NCBI GenBank assembly: GCA_037447455.1
Contig: JBBIGQ010000008.1
Coordinates: forward strand, 1 to 64,000
Length of the DNA stretch: 64,000 nt
Direction of reading: 5' to 3'
From: BPGX01 sp037447455
GTDB lineage: Bacteria > Bacteroidota > Bacteroidia > B-17B0 > Aurantibacillaceae
Under the pieces are notes generated by a model. It saw nothing but the letters and a program-made list of their open reading frames with translations, ran no database searches and was not told where the DNA came from. Made by a program: the position numbers and the translations under genes. Positions 36,163-45,168 of this stretch are shown here, one piece after another (the first letter of the stretch is position 1; each line of letters begins with the position of its first letter).

Positions 36163-37911
36163 TTATTTCATAAGATTTTCAAAATCAGAATTACCTTTCA
36201 TTTTCAAAAATTCAGCATCATCTTTCGCATATTGTTTAAGAGAAGCATCTTTTTCAAATGCTGATTTTAAGTGTTGAGTTACATCTGCTGTGTTGCCTTT
36301 TCTGGCAGCAGCAATGGCTTTCAAATAGTATGAAACGGCTAACTCTTTGTCGTTGCTATTATCAATGGTAGAATTAACTGCATCTGCCGAACCACTTAAT
36401 AGTTGAGCCAATGCTTTATTAAAACCGTTGAAATCCCCAAAAGAACTTACGGACTCGGAATATTTACCATCTGCAATGTAAATAATGCCTTTGTTGTAAC
36501 TAACTTCTTTACCGGTGCCACTGGCTTTATTATAATACTCCATAGCGGCTTTGCGGTTATTTTTCTTGGCTTCAATAATACCAAGGTTATTGTTGACTAT
36601 TGGATTTCCATTAGAAGATTGTAATGCTCTTTTTAAGGCCTGTTCTGCTTCATTCATTTTATTTACCATAATGAGAGCGGCACCAAGATTATTAGATGTT
36701 CTCCAGTCGTTTCCGTATTTCTTTTCAGCTGCCTGATAAATGGCAATTTTGGTATTAATGTCTGTAAACAAATTAGCGCCATACAATAGTTCTTCAACCG
36801 ATAAACTATCAGGTGTAGAGGTGCAAAGTGCCTTTATTTGTTCGTCTGTTCTGGATTTTTTATCGGCTATTAAAATAATTTCTGCTCTTCTTAATTTAGG
36901 TAAAATTTTATCGGCTAATTCAAGATAGGTTTTAGAAAGGTTTTTAATTTCTTTTCTTCTTTGGTCTGGATCCGGATACATAGATAACACGCGAATAATA
37001 ATGTCCTTGTCTGCAATATTGGATTGTTGAACCATTTCTTTAAATCCTTCCCAGTCCTCACGAGTTGTAACGATACGATATTGCTCTTTTTCTTTTCCGA
37101 ATTTGTTATTTTTATCTTTATTGATTTTTTTGAATTCTTCTATCATCGCTTTGATAGCACTGTTGGCTCTGTCTTTTGCAAGATTTTCGTTTTTGGAGGT
37201 TTCACCATCGGGAGATGCAAATGCGGATACTTCCAATCCTTTGATTTCATACCACTGACTCGCAAGATAATTAGCAGCATTGGTTCTGAAATTATTCGTT
37301 TCTTCACTTTTCAGTTCAGAAGAACGTACTTCAGAGCGATTGATGACATAATAGATATGTGTAGATTGATTAGCTGGAGTTGTCTTCACAAAATTATCTT
37401 TGGCAAAGAGGGGCTTTTCATCGTGGCGAACCAGTAAGGGGGTAACAATAGTTCCGTCCGCGATTTCAATAGGATTAAAATCTTTTGTTTTACTTTTAAC
37501 CTGACCTTTTGCTTTCAGAACAATTTTGGCGGATTTCATACCGGGTTCATAAGCAATTTTTTCAGATGTGTAGCCGAATGAACCACCTTTGTCATAACTG
37601 ATTTTTTGTCCGCTGCCCACTGCTTTATCACCTACCAGAGTGATGGGTTTTAGCTCTTTTTCACCGCCGTTGTATTTAATAGTAGGTGTAACTACCATGG
37701 TTACTTTTTTTGCAAATAATTTGGGATTAAATTTACCCGTAGCAGAAAATTGGATGCTATCCCCGTGCATTTCAATCGGATTAGGAGATACATTGTATAC
37801 AATCTCCTTTTGTTTTTTCAGCATTTTACCTAAACCATCGCAGGCCGTCAATAAAACAAGAGAAGACCCCGCAAGGAAAAATCCTAACTTGTAAATGTTT
37901 TCTTTTATCAT
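36163..37911 (-). CDS. TPR lipoprotein with an OmpA-like region
   Basis: At 582 residues it has a lipoprotein signal (LVLLTAC, Cys24), two beta-rich N-terminal regions (about 35-190) and a segment resembling an OmpA-type peptidoglycan-binding core (about 215-260, FASPDGETSKNENLAKDRA). TPR units follow (about 380-500, for example WRTSNNLGAALIMVNKMNEA and NPIVNNNLGIIEAKKNNRKA). This combination suggests an outer-membrane lipoprotein that touches peptidoglycan and recruits partners. It begins 12 nt after the rpsT stop codon and is probably cotranscribed with it. Exact function unknown. Confidence 0.8.
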   Translation of the reverse strand: MIKENIYKLGFFLAGSSLVLLTACDGLGKMLKKQKEIVYNVSPNPIEMHGDSIQFSATGKFNPKLFAKKVTMVVTPTIKYNGGEKELKPITLVGDKAVGSGQKISYDKGGSFGYTSEKIAYEPGMKSAKIVLKAKGQVKSKTKDFNPIEIADGTIVTPLLVRHDEKPLFAKDNFVKTTPANQSTHIYYVINRSEVRSSELKSEETNNFRTNAANYLASQWYEIKGLEVSAFASPDGETSKNENLAKDRANSAIKAMIEEFKKINKDKNNKFGKEKEQYRIVTTREDWEGFKEMVQQSNIADKDIIIRVLSMYPDPDQRRKEIKNLSKTYLELADKILPKLRRAEIILIADKKSRTDEQIKALCTSTPDSLSVEELLYGANLFTDINTKIAIYQAAEKKYGNDWRTSNNLGAALIMVNKMNEAEQALKRALQSSNGNPIVNNNLGIIEAKKNNRKAAMEYYNKASGTGKEVSYNKGIIYIADGKYSESVSSFGDFNGFNKALAQLLSGSADAVNSTIDNSNDKELAVSYYLKAIAAARKGNTADVTQHLKSAFEKDASLKQYAKDDAEFLKMKGNSDFENLMK

Positions 37912-37923
37912 AAAAATGTATTT

Positions 37924-38178
37924 TTATTTTAATGAATTAATAAAAATCTGTAGTTGTGATTTTAATCTGGCGGCTTTATTTTTATGGATAATATTTCGTT
38001 TAGCCAGTTTATCGATCATCGCAATCACAGAAGGCAATTGTTGAGAGGCATCTGCTTTGGATGTTACAGATTTTAATTTTTTGATAAATGTTCGTGTGGT
38101 TTTAGCATAATACTTGTTATGCAACCGTCTTTTTTCTATTTGTCTTGTTCGTTTAATAGCTGATTTCAAATTTGGCAT
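37924..38178 (-). CDS. rpsT: 30S ribosomal protein S20
   Basis: This 84-residue, strongly basic protein starts MPNLKSAIKRTRQIEKRRLHN and ends with a KNKAARLKSQL helix, matching S20. S20 binds 16S rRNA during small-subunit assembly. The frame is open to 38223, but the ATG at 38178 gives the conserved start and normal length. It heads a short operon with the TPR lipoprotein gene. Confidence 0.96.
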   Translation of the reverse strand: MPNLKSAIKRTRQIEKRRLHNKYYAKTTRTFIKKLKSVTSKADASQQLPSVIAMIDKLAKRNIIHKNKAARLKSQLQIFINSLK

Positions 38179-38195
38179 AGCTTGAATTTTTGGGG

Positions 38196-38224
38196 CGAAG
38201 GTAATAATTTTTTTACTAAACAAA
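38196..38224 (-). promoter_or_regulatory. Probable rpsT promoter
   Basis: On the minus strand TTTG (38224-38221) and TACCTTCG (38203-38196; one mismatch to TAnnTTTG) are 17 nt apart, 17 nt before the S20 start. Confidence 0.45.
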
Positions 38225-38252
38225 TTATTTTTTCAATTTTATTTTTCTCAAT

Positions 38253-38260
38253 TAAATTTG
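38253..38260 (+). promoter_or_regulatory. -7 element for acs
   Basis: TAAATTTG matches TAnnTTTG and ends 17 nt before the ATG at 38278. It rules out the long frame opening at 38182. Confidence 0.6.
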
Positions 38261-38277
38261 CCACAAATTATTTATGT

Positions 38278-40197
38278 ATGAAAAGCATTAAAGATTTTAG
38301 AATGAAAACATTGGAGGAATATAAGAAAACATACGAATATTCCGTAAAACACCCGGAGGCATTTTGGGAGGAAGTTGCAGAAAGCTTTCAATGGCGAAAA
38401 AAATGGGATAAAGTTTTAGAATGGAACTTCAAAGAGCCCAATGTGAAATGGTTTATTAATGGAAAATTAAACATTACTGAAAATTGTTTGGATATTCCTG
38501 CTAAACAGCATCCGGATAAAATAGCATTTTATTTTGAACCCAATGAGCCGAATGAAAAAGGGTATTCGATTACTTACCAAGAATTATTTGAAAAAGTGTG
38601 CCAATTAGCCAATGCCCTAAAAGAATTGGGTGTTCAAAAAGGCGATAGGGTCGCCATTTATATGCCGATGGTGCCCGAAGCAGTGGTAGCAATGCTTGCC
38701 TGTGCCCGAATAGGGGCTATTCATTCGGTTGTTTTTGGTGGCTTTTCTGCTCAATCCTTGGCGGACAGAATAAATGATGCGGCCTGCAAATTGTTAATTA
38801 CAGCCGACGCTGCTAAAAGAGGAAATAAACTGGTACCTTTAAAGCAAACGGCCGATGAAGCCCTGCTTCAAACGTCTTCCATACAAAAGGTTCTGGTATT
38901 GCAACATACGAATGTAACAATAAATTTTGATGCAACCAGAGATGTGTGGTGGCAGGATATTGTCCCCAAACAGGATAAATTTTGTGAACCAGAGATAATG
39001 GACAGTGAAGATATGTTATTTATTTTATACACATCTGGTAGTACCGGCAAGCCAAAAGGAGTGGTGCATACAATAGGCGGTTATATGGTCTTTGTAGCGT
39101 ATTCTTTTTTAAATGTATTTCAATACGAACCGGAAGATATTTACTGGTGTACGGCAGATGTAGGTTGGATAACAGGACATTCTTATATTGTATATGGTCC
39201 CTTGTTAAATGCAGCAACGTCTGTTATTTTTGAAGGTATACCAACTTATCCGGATGCCGGAAGGTTCTGGCAAGTGGTAGATAAATACAAAGTAACACAT
39301 TTTTATACGGCGCCCACCGCTATTCGCTCATTAGAATCTTTTGGAACAGAAATTATTAAAAAGTATCAATTAGACAGTTTAAAAGTATTGGGAAGTGTAG
39401 GAGAACCTATTAACGAAGAAGCATGGGAATGGTATCATAAAAACATTGGCAAAGGTAAATGTCCGATTGTAGATACATGGTGGCAAACGGAAACAGGCGG
39501 TATTTTAATTTCGCCATTAGCCAATATTACCCCCTTAAAACCGTCTTTTGCTACTTTACCATTACCCGGCATCCAACTGGTTTTGGTAGATGACAAAGGC
39601 AATGAAATAAAAGGAAATAATGTTGAAGGAAATTTGTGCATTCAGTTTCCGTGGCCATCTATTATAAGAACAACGTATGGCAATCATGAAAGATGTCGTC
39701 AAACGTATTTTTCAACGTATCCGGATTTGTACTTTACAGGCGATGGATGTAAAAGAGATTCGGATGGATTTTATAGAATAACGGGGAGGGTAGATGATGT
39801 CATCAATGTGTCGGGGCATAGAATAGGAACAGCAGAAGTAGAAGATGCTATCAATCAGCATCCGGATATTGTAGAAAGCGCAATGGTGGGTTATCCGCAC
39901 CCTATAAAAGGACAAGGCATTTATGCGTATGTGATACCCAATAAGGAGATTAAAGAGGTAAAACAATTACATAAAGAAATTAATGAGTTTATTACAAAAA
40001 TTATTGGGCCTATCGCAAAAGCAGATGTGATTCAAGTAGTTTCTGGCTTACCTAAAACAAGAAGTGGAAAAATTATGCGCCGGATTTTGAGAAAAATTGC
40101 TGAAGGAGAAACCAATAATTTAGGAGATACCACTACGTTATTGGATCCTTCGGTAGTTGAAGAAATTAAAGAAGGTAAAAACAAATCTGTTCTCTAA
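38278..40197 (+). CDS. acs: Acetyl-CoA synthetase (AMP-forming)
   Basis: At 639 residues it shows the full ANL-superfamily set: the P-loop YTSGSTGKPKG (251-261), DTWWQTETGG (399-408), the hinge region GRVDDVINVSGHRIGTAEVE and the C-terminal catalytic lysine K598 in PKTRSGKIMRR. It makes acetyl-CoA from acetate, ATP and CoA in the cytoplasm. K598 is the residue that is reversibly acetylated in homologues. The start at 38278 is chosen from the -7 box; an alternative ATG eight codons later (38302) is possible. It is divergent from rpsT. Confidence 0.96.
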   Translation: MKSIKDFRMKTLEEYKKTYEYSVKHPEAFWEEVAESFQWRKKWDKVLEWNFKEPNVKWFINGKLNITENCLDIPAKQHPDKIAFYFEPNEPNEKGYSITYQELFEKVCQLANALKELGVQKGDRVAIYMPMVPEAVVAMLACARIGAIHSVVFGGFSAQSLADRINDAACKLLITADAAKRGNKLVPLKQTADEALLQTSSIQKVLVLQHTNVTINFDATRDVWWQDIVPKQDKFCEPEIMDSEDMLFILYTSGSTGKPKGVVHTIGGYMVFVAYSFLNVFQYEPEDIYWCTADVGWITGHSYIVYGPLLNAATSVIFEGIPTYPDAGRFWQVVDKYKVTHFYTAPTAIRSLESFGTEIIKKYQLDSLKVLGSVGEPINEEAWEWYHKNIGKGKCPIVDTWWQTETGGILISPLANITPLKPSFATLPLPGIQLVLVDDKGNEIKGNNVEGNLCIQFPWPSIIRTTYGNHERCRQTYFSTYPDLYFTGDGCKRDSDGFYRITGRVDDVINVSGHRIGTAEVEDAINQHPDIVESAMVGYPHPIKGQGIYAYVIPNKEIKEVKQLHKEINEFITKIIGPIAKADVIQVVSGLPKTRSGKIMRRILRKIAEGETNNLGDTTTLLDPSVVEEIKEGKNKSVL

Positions 40198-40317
40198 TGC
40201 TTGTTTGTTTTACAATAGATTAGATAGCCAAATTATTTTTTGTCTCTGAGAAACTGTACCTTAAATTTTATGACAGGCCTCTGAATTTAAGTCCTTACCA
40301 CTCAATTATTTTTTTAC

Positions 40318-40325
40318 TACCTTTG
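40318..40325 (+). promoter_or_regulatory. -7 element for the MCE protein gene
   Basis: TACCTTTG matches TAnnTTTG, 16 nt before the ATG at 40342. Confidence 0.55.
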
Positions 40326-40341
40326 CCTGCTTATTAAAATA

Positions 40342-41307
40342 ATGTCAATGAAGTTCTCTTTCAGAAAAGAATATCTGATAGCCCTTGTGGTTATTTTTGC
40401 AATTGCCTGTTTGTATTGGGGTATTAAATTCCTGAAAGGCGTTGAAATGTTTTCCAAAAAAACAGTTCTCTATGCGGTGTATCCTCGTTTAGATAATTTA
40501 ATAGAAGCCAATCCTGTATTGGTAAAGGGCTATAAAATTGGGACAGTGAATAAAATTTCTCTTATCAGAAGAGGAGATTCTTATGAGGTATTGGTAAAAA
40601 TGCTGATAACGGAAAGCGTGAGGATACCTAAAAATTCAATAGCAAAGGTTATCAGCATGGACCTACTGGGTTCTAAAGCCATTGAAATTACTTATGGTAA
40701 TAGCAGTGAAATGGCAATTGAAAACGATACGCTTTTATCAGAAACAGAACAGGGGCTGAAAGAATCTGTTGATAAAAGAATAGCCCCCCTGCAAGCTAAA
40801 ATAGAAAATCTCATTGGTTCAATTGATAGTGTGGCAACTATTGTTACGTATGTATTGAATAAAACATCGAGGCAAAATATTATTGCTTCTTTAGAAAGTA
40901 CCCGTAAAGCCATTTTGAGTTTAGAGCATACAGCACAGACGTTTGAACAGGATGCAGAGAAAATTTCTCAAATTATTTCTAAATTAAACTCTATTCTTAC
41001 TACATTAGATAAAAATTTACCGTCTATTACAAAAAATTTTAATCAACTATCGGATAGTTTGGCGAATGCACCGTTAAAAAATACCATAAAAGATTTAAAC
41101 AAAACTCTGATTGAAACAAAATTATTGTTGGCGAATATCAACGAAGGCAAAGGAACATTAGGTAAACTGGCAAAAAATGATTCTGTTTATAATAATTTGA
41201 ATAAGTCGCTGGCTAATCTTGAGCAATTGTTGGCTGATATGAAAACACATCCCAAACGCTATGTACATTTCTCTCTCTTTGGTAAAAAAGAAAAAATAAA
41301 AAAATAA
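40342..41307 (+). CDS. MlaD/MCE-domain lipid-transport protein
   Basis: At 321 residues it has one N-terminal membrane helix (about 11-30), an MCE/MlaD beta-barrel domain (about 38-118; PVLVKGYKIGTVNKISL and DLLGSKAIEI) and a long helical C-terminal region (about 130-310). MCE proteins form periplasmic hexamers that carry phospholipids between membranes, energised by an MlaE-MlaF type ABC pair. Those partners are not adjacent here. The long helical tail may form a tunnel-like extension (inference from other MCE proteins). The Fe-S membrane protein gene follows after 6 nt. Confidence 0.9.
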   Translation: MSMKFSFRKEYLIALVVIFAIACLYWGIKFLKGVEMFSKKTVLYAVYPRLDNLIEANPVLVKGYKIGTVNKISLIRRGDSYEVLVKMLITESVRIPKNSIAKVISMDLLGSKAIEITYGNSSEMAIENDTLLSETEQGLKESVDKRIAPLQAKIENLIGSIDSVATIVTYVLNKTSRQNIIASLESTRKAILSLEHTAQTFEQDAEKISQIISKLNSILTTLDKNLPSITKNFNQLSDSLANAPLKNTIKDLNKTLIETKLLLANINEGKGTLGKLAKNDSVYNNLNKSLANLEQLLADMKTHPKRYVHFSLFGKKEKIKK

Positions 41308-41313
41308 AAGGAT

Positions 41314-42612
41314 ATGAGTAGTATTATTTTTACAGTAATAGTGCTGATGGCATCGGGTTACTTTGTGTACAATATTCGTAAAATCCGAAGAAATATTTTG
41401 CTTGGCAAGGAAGTTGTTTTTAATTCTTCTTCTCAAGAGCGTTGGAGCAATATGTTGAGGGTGGCATTAGGACAAAGCAAGATGGTAACGCGTCCCGTAG
41501 CCGGTATTTTACATATTTTGGTGTACGCAGGGTTTGTTTTAATCAATATTGAAGTGTTGGAAATTATTTTGGATGGGATTTTGGGTACGCATCGTTTGTT
41601 TTCTGTAATGGGAGGGTTTTATGATTTTTTGATAGCTTTTTTTGAGATACTGGCATTGTTTGTTTTTGTGAGCGTTGTTATTTTTTGGATGAGAAGAAAT
41701 GTGTTGAAATTAAGCAGATTTCAACATCGGGATTTGAAAGGGTTTCCATTTAAAGATGCAAATTTTATTTTAATTATGGAGATGATTTTAATGACTGCTT
41801 TAATGCTTTCAAATGCATCTGATAAAATACTTCAAGAGAGAAGTATTGAACATTATGTGTCAGCAGGAAGTTTTCCGGTGTCATCGTTATTCATTCCGTT
41901 TTTGCAAAATATATCAACCGAAAAATTAATTTTAATAGAACGCGGTTTTTGGTGGTTGCATATCATTGGTATTTTGGCTTTCTTAAATTACTTACCAATA
42001 TCCAAACATTTGCATATTATTCTGGCTTTTCCTAATACGTATTTCTATGAGCCACAAAAACCACTTGGTCAGTTCAGAAGAGTTGAAGAAGTGAGTGATG
42101 TTGTTATCCCTAATTTTGACCCCAACTATGCGGCTCGTACTGATGCGAATACAGAAGTTATTTTTGGTGCAAAAGATGTGTTTGATTTAAGCTGGAAACA
42201 ATTGTTAGAGGCCTATACCTGTACAGAGTGTGGTCGTTGTACTTCGGTTTGTCCACAAAATACAACAGGAAAATTGTTATCTCCACGGAAGATTATGATG
42301 AGTGTAAGAGACAGAGTAGAAGAAGTGGGAAGAAATATAGATACGAATGGAAAATTTACAGATGATGGAAAAAACTTGTTTTCTTATATCAGCGAAGAAG
42401 AAATATGGGCTTGTAATACTTGCAATGCCTGTGCTGAAGAATGTCCGGTGAACATCAATCCATTAGCAATTATTATGGAGTTGCGATACAATTTAATTCT
42501 TGAGCAAAGCAAAGCACCCGCTTCTCTGAATGCGATGTTATCTAACATTGAAAATAATGGAGCGCCGTGGCAGTTTTCAAGTTCTGATCGTTTAAATTGG
42601 ATAAATAGTTAG
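41314..42612 (+). CDS. Membrane (Fe-S) oxidoreductase, HdrC/NarI-like
   Basis: At 432 residues, an N-terminal membrane part with about five hydrophobic segments resembling NarI-type quinone-interacting helices (about 5-240) is followed by two [4Fe-4S] ferredoxin motifs. These are C303-C306-C309-C313 (CTECGRCTSVCP) and C367-C370-C373-C377 (CNTCNACAEECP). It probably moves electrons between the quinone pool and a soluble partner. The usual partner, a CCG-domain heterodisulfide reductase-like subunit, is not downstream: the next gene is a convergent TonB receptor. The reaction is unknown. Confidence 0.88.
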   Translation: MSSIIFTVIVLMASGYFVYNIRKIRRNILLGKEVVFNSSSQERWSNMLRVALGQSKMVTRPVAGILHILVYAGFVLINIEVLEIILDGILGTHRLFSVMGGFYDFLIAFFEILALFVFVSVVIFWMRRNVLKLSRFQHRDLKGFPFKDANFILIMEMILMTALMLSNASDKILQERSIEHYVSAGSFPVSSLFIPFLQNISTEKLILIERGFWWLHIIGILAFLNYLPISKHLHIILAFPNTYFYEPQKPLGQFRRVEEVSDVVIPNFDPNYAARTDANTEVIFGAKDVFDLSWKQLLEAYTCTECGRCTSVCPQNTTGKLLSPRKIMMSVRDRVEEVGRNIDTNGKFTDDGKNLFSYISEEEIWACNTCNACAEECPVNINPLAIIMELRYNLILEQSKAPASLNAMLSNIENNGAPWQFSSSDRLNWINS

Positions 42613-42678
42613 AGTGCTCAACTCACGAATAAGGCAGGCATAAATAGGTTGTGGAGATGTATTAATAAAAAGAGATTT

Positions 42679-45054
42679 TTAGAATACAAGGCCTGCTGTT
42701 AGGTAAGGCAACACCGGCAATTGATAAATGATATCGTAAGTAAATCTGTCTACATAGAAAACATTTTTGCGATTGTAGATGTTTGTGGCACCGGCGTTGA
42801 GTTCTAATTTGACTTTGGGCGTAAAGTGATAGAAATAACGAAATCCAATGTCTAAACGATGATAATCAATGAGCCGTGCAGAATTGAGTATGCCGGGAAT
42901 GAAACCTAAATTGGCATTCGCGTTGACATAATTAAAATGGATATTATTGTTGAACGGAATATTAGGATAAAAGCCCTGTGTAGGTGTAAAAGGGTAGGGT
43001 GAGCCAAAGTTCCATCTTACATTCACTTCGTATTGTTTCTTTCTTCCAAAGTTGTAGGATACAACAGCATTCAGATTATGTCTTCTGTCGAAAATAGGAG
43101 GATAATTGAAAACATTGCCAGTAGAGGGATTGCCATTCCATCTGTTTGTAACCATATAGGAATAAACAATCCATACATATAATTTTTTATTTTCATATTT
43201 AAGTGTAAAATCTGCGCCCATTGCATCCCCTTGTTCAATGATGTACACTTTTTTGTAGATGTCCGGAATGTTTTGATTGATTTGATTATCGTCATAGAGT
43301 TTGTCCCGATTGACATTAATAATGGTATTAAAAAATTTGTAATATCCTTCTATGTTGATTTCAAAAAACTTCAAAAAGTCGTATTCCAGTCCGGCAACGG
43401 CGTGCCACGCTTTTTGGACAGATGAACTGGTTTGCTTTCTATGACCATTTTTGTCTAAATATTCGTTGGGGAACTTATCACTGTCTGGACCGTGGATATA
43501 GCCATAAAACAGATTGACGACATCGCGGTCAGAATTAGCACTAAAAAGAGATTGAGAATAGAGGCCGGCAGCTGCTTTCATCCGCAGTGTATTCGTAATA
43601 TTGTATTTCATTCCTATTCTGGGTTCGGGAGAAAAAATGTTTAAGGTAGCATAATATTGTGTACGAATGCCCGGTTCTATTACGAGATGTTTGTCTAAAA
43701 GTATCCATCTGAATTTAAAGTAAGCGCCTAATGTGGCAGTAGAACGTTGTTCCTGAATTGGAGAGAAGTTAGGGTTTTGTATTTGATAGTCCGTATTAAG
43801 CACATTGGCATCAATACCAAAACGAATATCGTTTCTGCCAACAAATCGTACAAAGTTAAACCCTGCATCAAAATTATTAACAGTACTAGTTTTGGTATCG
43901 CCGTTTATGGTATTGTTGGCGTATTTTATTTTGTAGTTTGAGAAATTTGCAAAGCCATCCATAATCAAATTAGAAGAAGGGGGAATGATGTAAAAATTAG
44001 AGCCACCACCAAAATTGCTCCAACTAAAAGTAGCGACATTTTTAAAGTCCGCTTTATCATTGAAATTAAATCCAAAAAAATTGATTTTTGAGCCGCTTTG
44101 TGTATTAAAGGATGTCTTTGCATAAAGGTCTGTAAAGTAGTATGGCAATCCATTGGTTTTGTTGTTTGTGAAATCGGCGGCATATTTATATAAGCTAGAA
44201 GAAGTTTGTGGCAAATAAGAATGTTTTATTGAAACAATATAAGAGGCGCCGGCTTTATTACTGTCTTGTTTAATAATAGGTCCTTCCAGGGTGAGTTTGG
44301 AAGAAAAGGTAGAGGCCTGAATTTTACCGGTAATATTTTTTTTGTTTCCGTCTTTTGTGCGAATATCCATAATAGCAGAGTTTCTGCCACCATATTCTAC
44401 ATTAAATCCGGCAGAATAAACATCGGCTTGTTTGATGAGGTCGTTATCAAAAACAGAAAAAAGCCCGAGTGAATGGAAGGGATTAAAAATGGTCATTCCA
44501 TCTAATAATATTTTGTTTTGAACTGGTAGACCGCCCCGGATATAGATTTGTCCGCCTTGATCACCTGTAGATACAACACCTGGAAGTACCTGCAGATATT
44601 GTGCAATATCGGGTTCGCCGATGCTTGGTAGTTTGTTGATGACGATAGGGTCAATTTTAGTTACTGAGATGTTTACTTTTTCTGTTTTGTCGGTTTTATC
44701 TGCTGAAACTTCTACTTCCTGCAACTGAATGTTTTTGCGCTCACCAAAATATTTTTTGCTGATAACAGCATTTTCGGTTACATTGATAATATCTTTAATG
44801 GTGTCAAAATCCAGTGAAGTAACAATTAAAGTTTGAGTGCCAACAGGGACTTTAGTTAAAGTAAAATAGCCATTAAAGTCGGTGCTGGTTCCTATAGTAG
44901 TTCCTTTTAAATAGACATTACAGAATGCGGCGGATTCGCCCGTTGATTTAAAATAAATGACTCCTTTGATAGTGCCGTATTTATTTTGTGAAAATCCTGA
45001 ACAGAAGATGATAAGATAAATAGAAGTTAAAGTTAAAAAGACGGTCCATCTCAT
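42679..45054 (-). CDS. TonB-dependent outer-membrane receptor with carboxypeptidase-like N-domain
   Basis: At 791 residues: signal peptide (1-23), CarboxypepD_reg-like beta-sandwich (about 27-110; GTTIGTSTDFNGYFTLTKVP), TonB plug domain (about 120-225; VLPGVVSTGDQGGQIYIRGG) and a 22-strand barrel region to the C-terminus. No partner SusD gene is adjacent, so it is not obviously a glycan-utilisation pair. It may import a siderophore, cofactor or peptide. The substrate cannot be inferred. Confidence 0.92.
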   Translation of the reverse strand: MRWTVFLTLTSIYLIIFCSGFSQNKYGTIKGVIYFKSTGESAAFCNVYLKGTTIGTSTDFNGYFTLTKVPVGTQTLIVTSLDFDTIKDIINVTENAVISKKYFGERKNIQLQEVEVSADKTDKTEKVNISVTKIDPIVINKLPSIGEPDIAQYLQVLPGVVSTGDQGGQIYIRGGLPVQNKILLDGMTIFNPFHSLGLFSVFDNDLIKQADVYSAGFNVEYGGRNSAIMDIRTKDGNKKNITGKIQASTFSSKLTLEGPIIKQDSNKAGASYIVSIKHSYLPQTSSSLYKYAADFTNNKTNGLPYYFTDLYAKTSFNTQSGSKINFFGFNFNDKADFKNVATFSWSNFGGGSNFYIIPPSSNLIMDGFANFSNYKIKYANNTINGDTKTSTVNNFDAGFNFVRFVGRNDIRFGIDANVLNTDYQIQNPNFSPIQEQRSTATLGAYFKFRWILLDKHLVIEPGIRTQYYATLNIFSPEPRIGMKYNITNTLRMKAAAGLYSQSLFSANSDRDVVNLFYGYIHGPDSDKFPNEYLDKNGHRKQTSSSVQKAWHAVAGLEYDFLKFFEINIEGYYKFFNTIINVNRDKLYDDNQINQNIPDIYKKVYIIEQGDAMGADFTLKYENKKLYVWIVYSYMVTNRWNGNPSTGNVFNYPPIFDRRHNLNAVVSYNFGRKKQYEVNVRWNFGSPYPFTPTQGFYPNIPFNNNIHFNYVNANANLGFIPGILNSARLIDYHRLDIGFRYFYHFTPKVKLELNAGATNIYNRKNVFYVDRFTYDIIYQLPVLPYLTAGLVF

Positions 45055-45168
45055 AGTGTTGTATAGAAATTAGGGGTGCTGAATGTAGGATAAAGAATAA
45101 GTATTTGCAAGTTTCAGAAATAAATAGGTGGATTGGGATAAATTAACGAAATTTGAGCACAAAAAGTT

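Noticed and set aside
42631..42697. GCAGGC ... GCCTGC inverted repeat between convergent genes
   Set aside because: Arms only 6 bp and about 55 nt apart, with one arm inside the TonB receptor gene and no T run; not a credible terminator.
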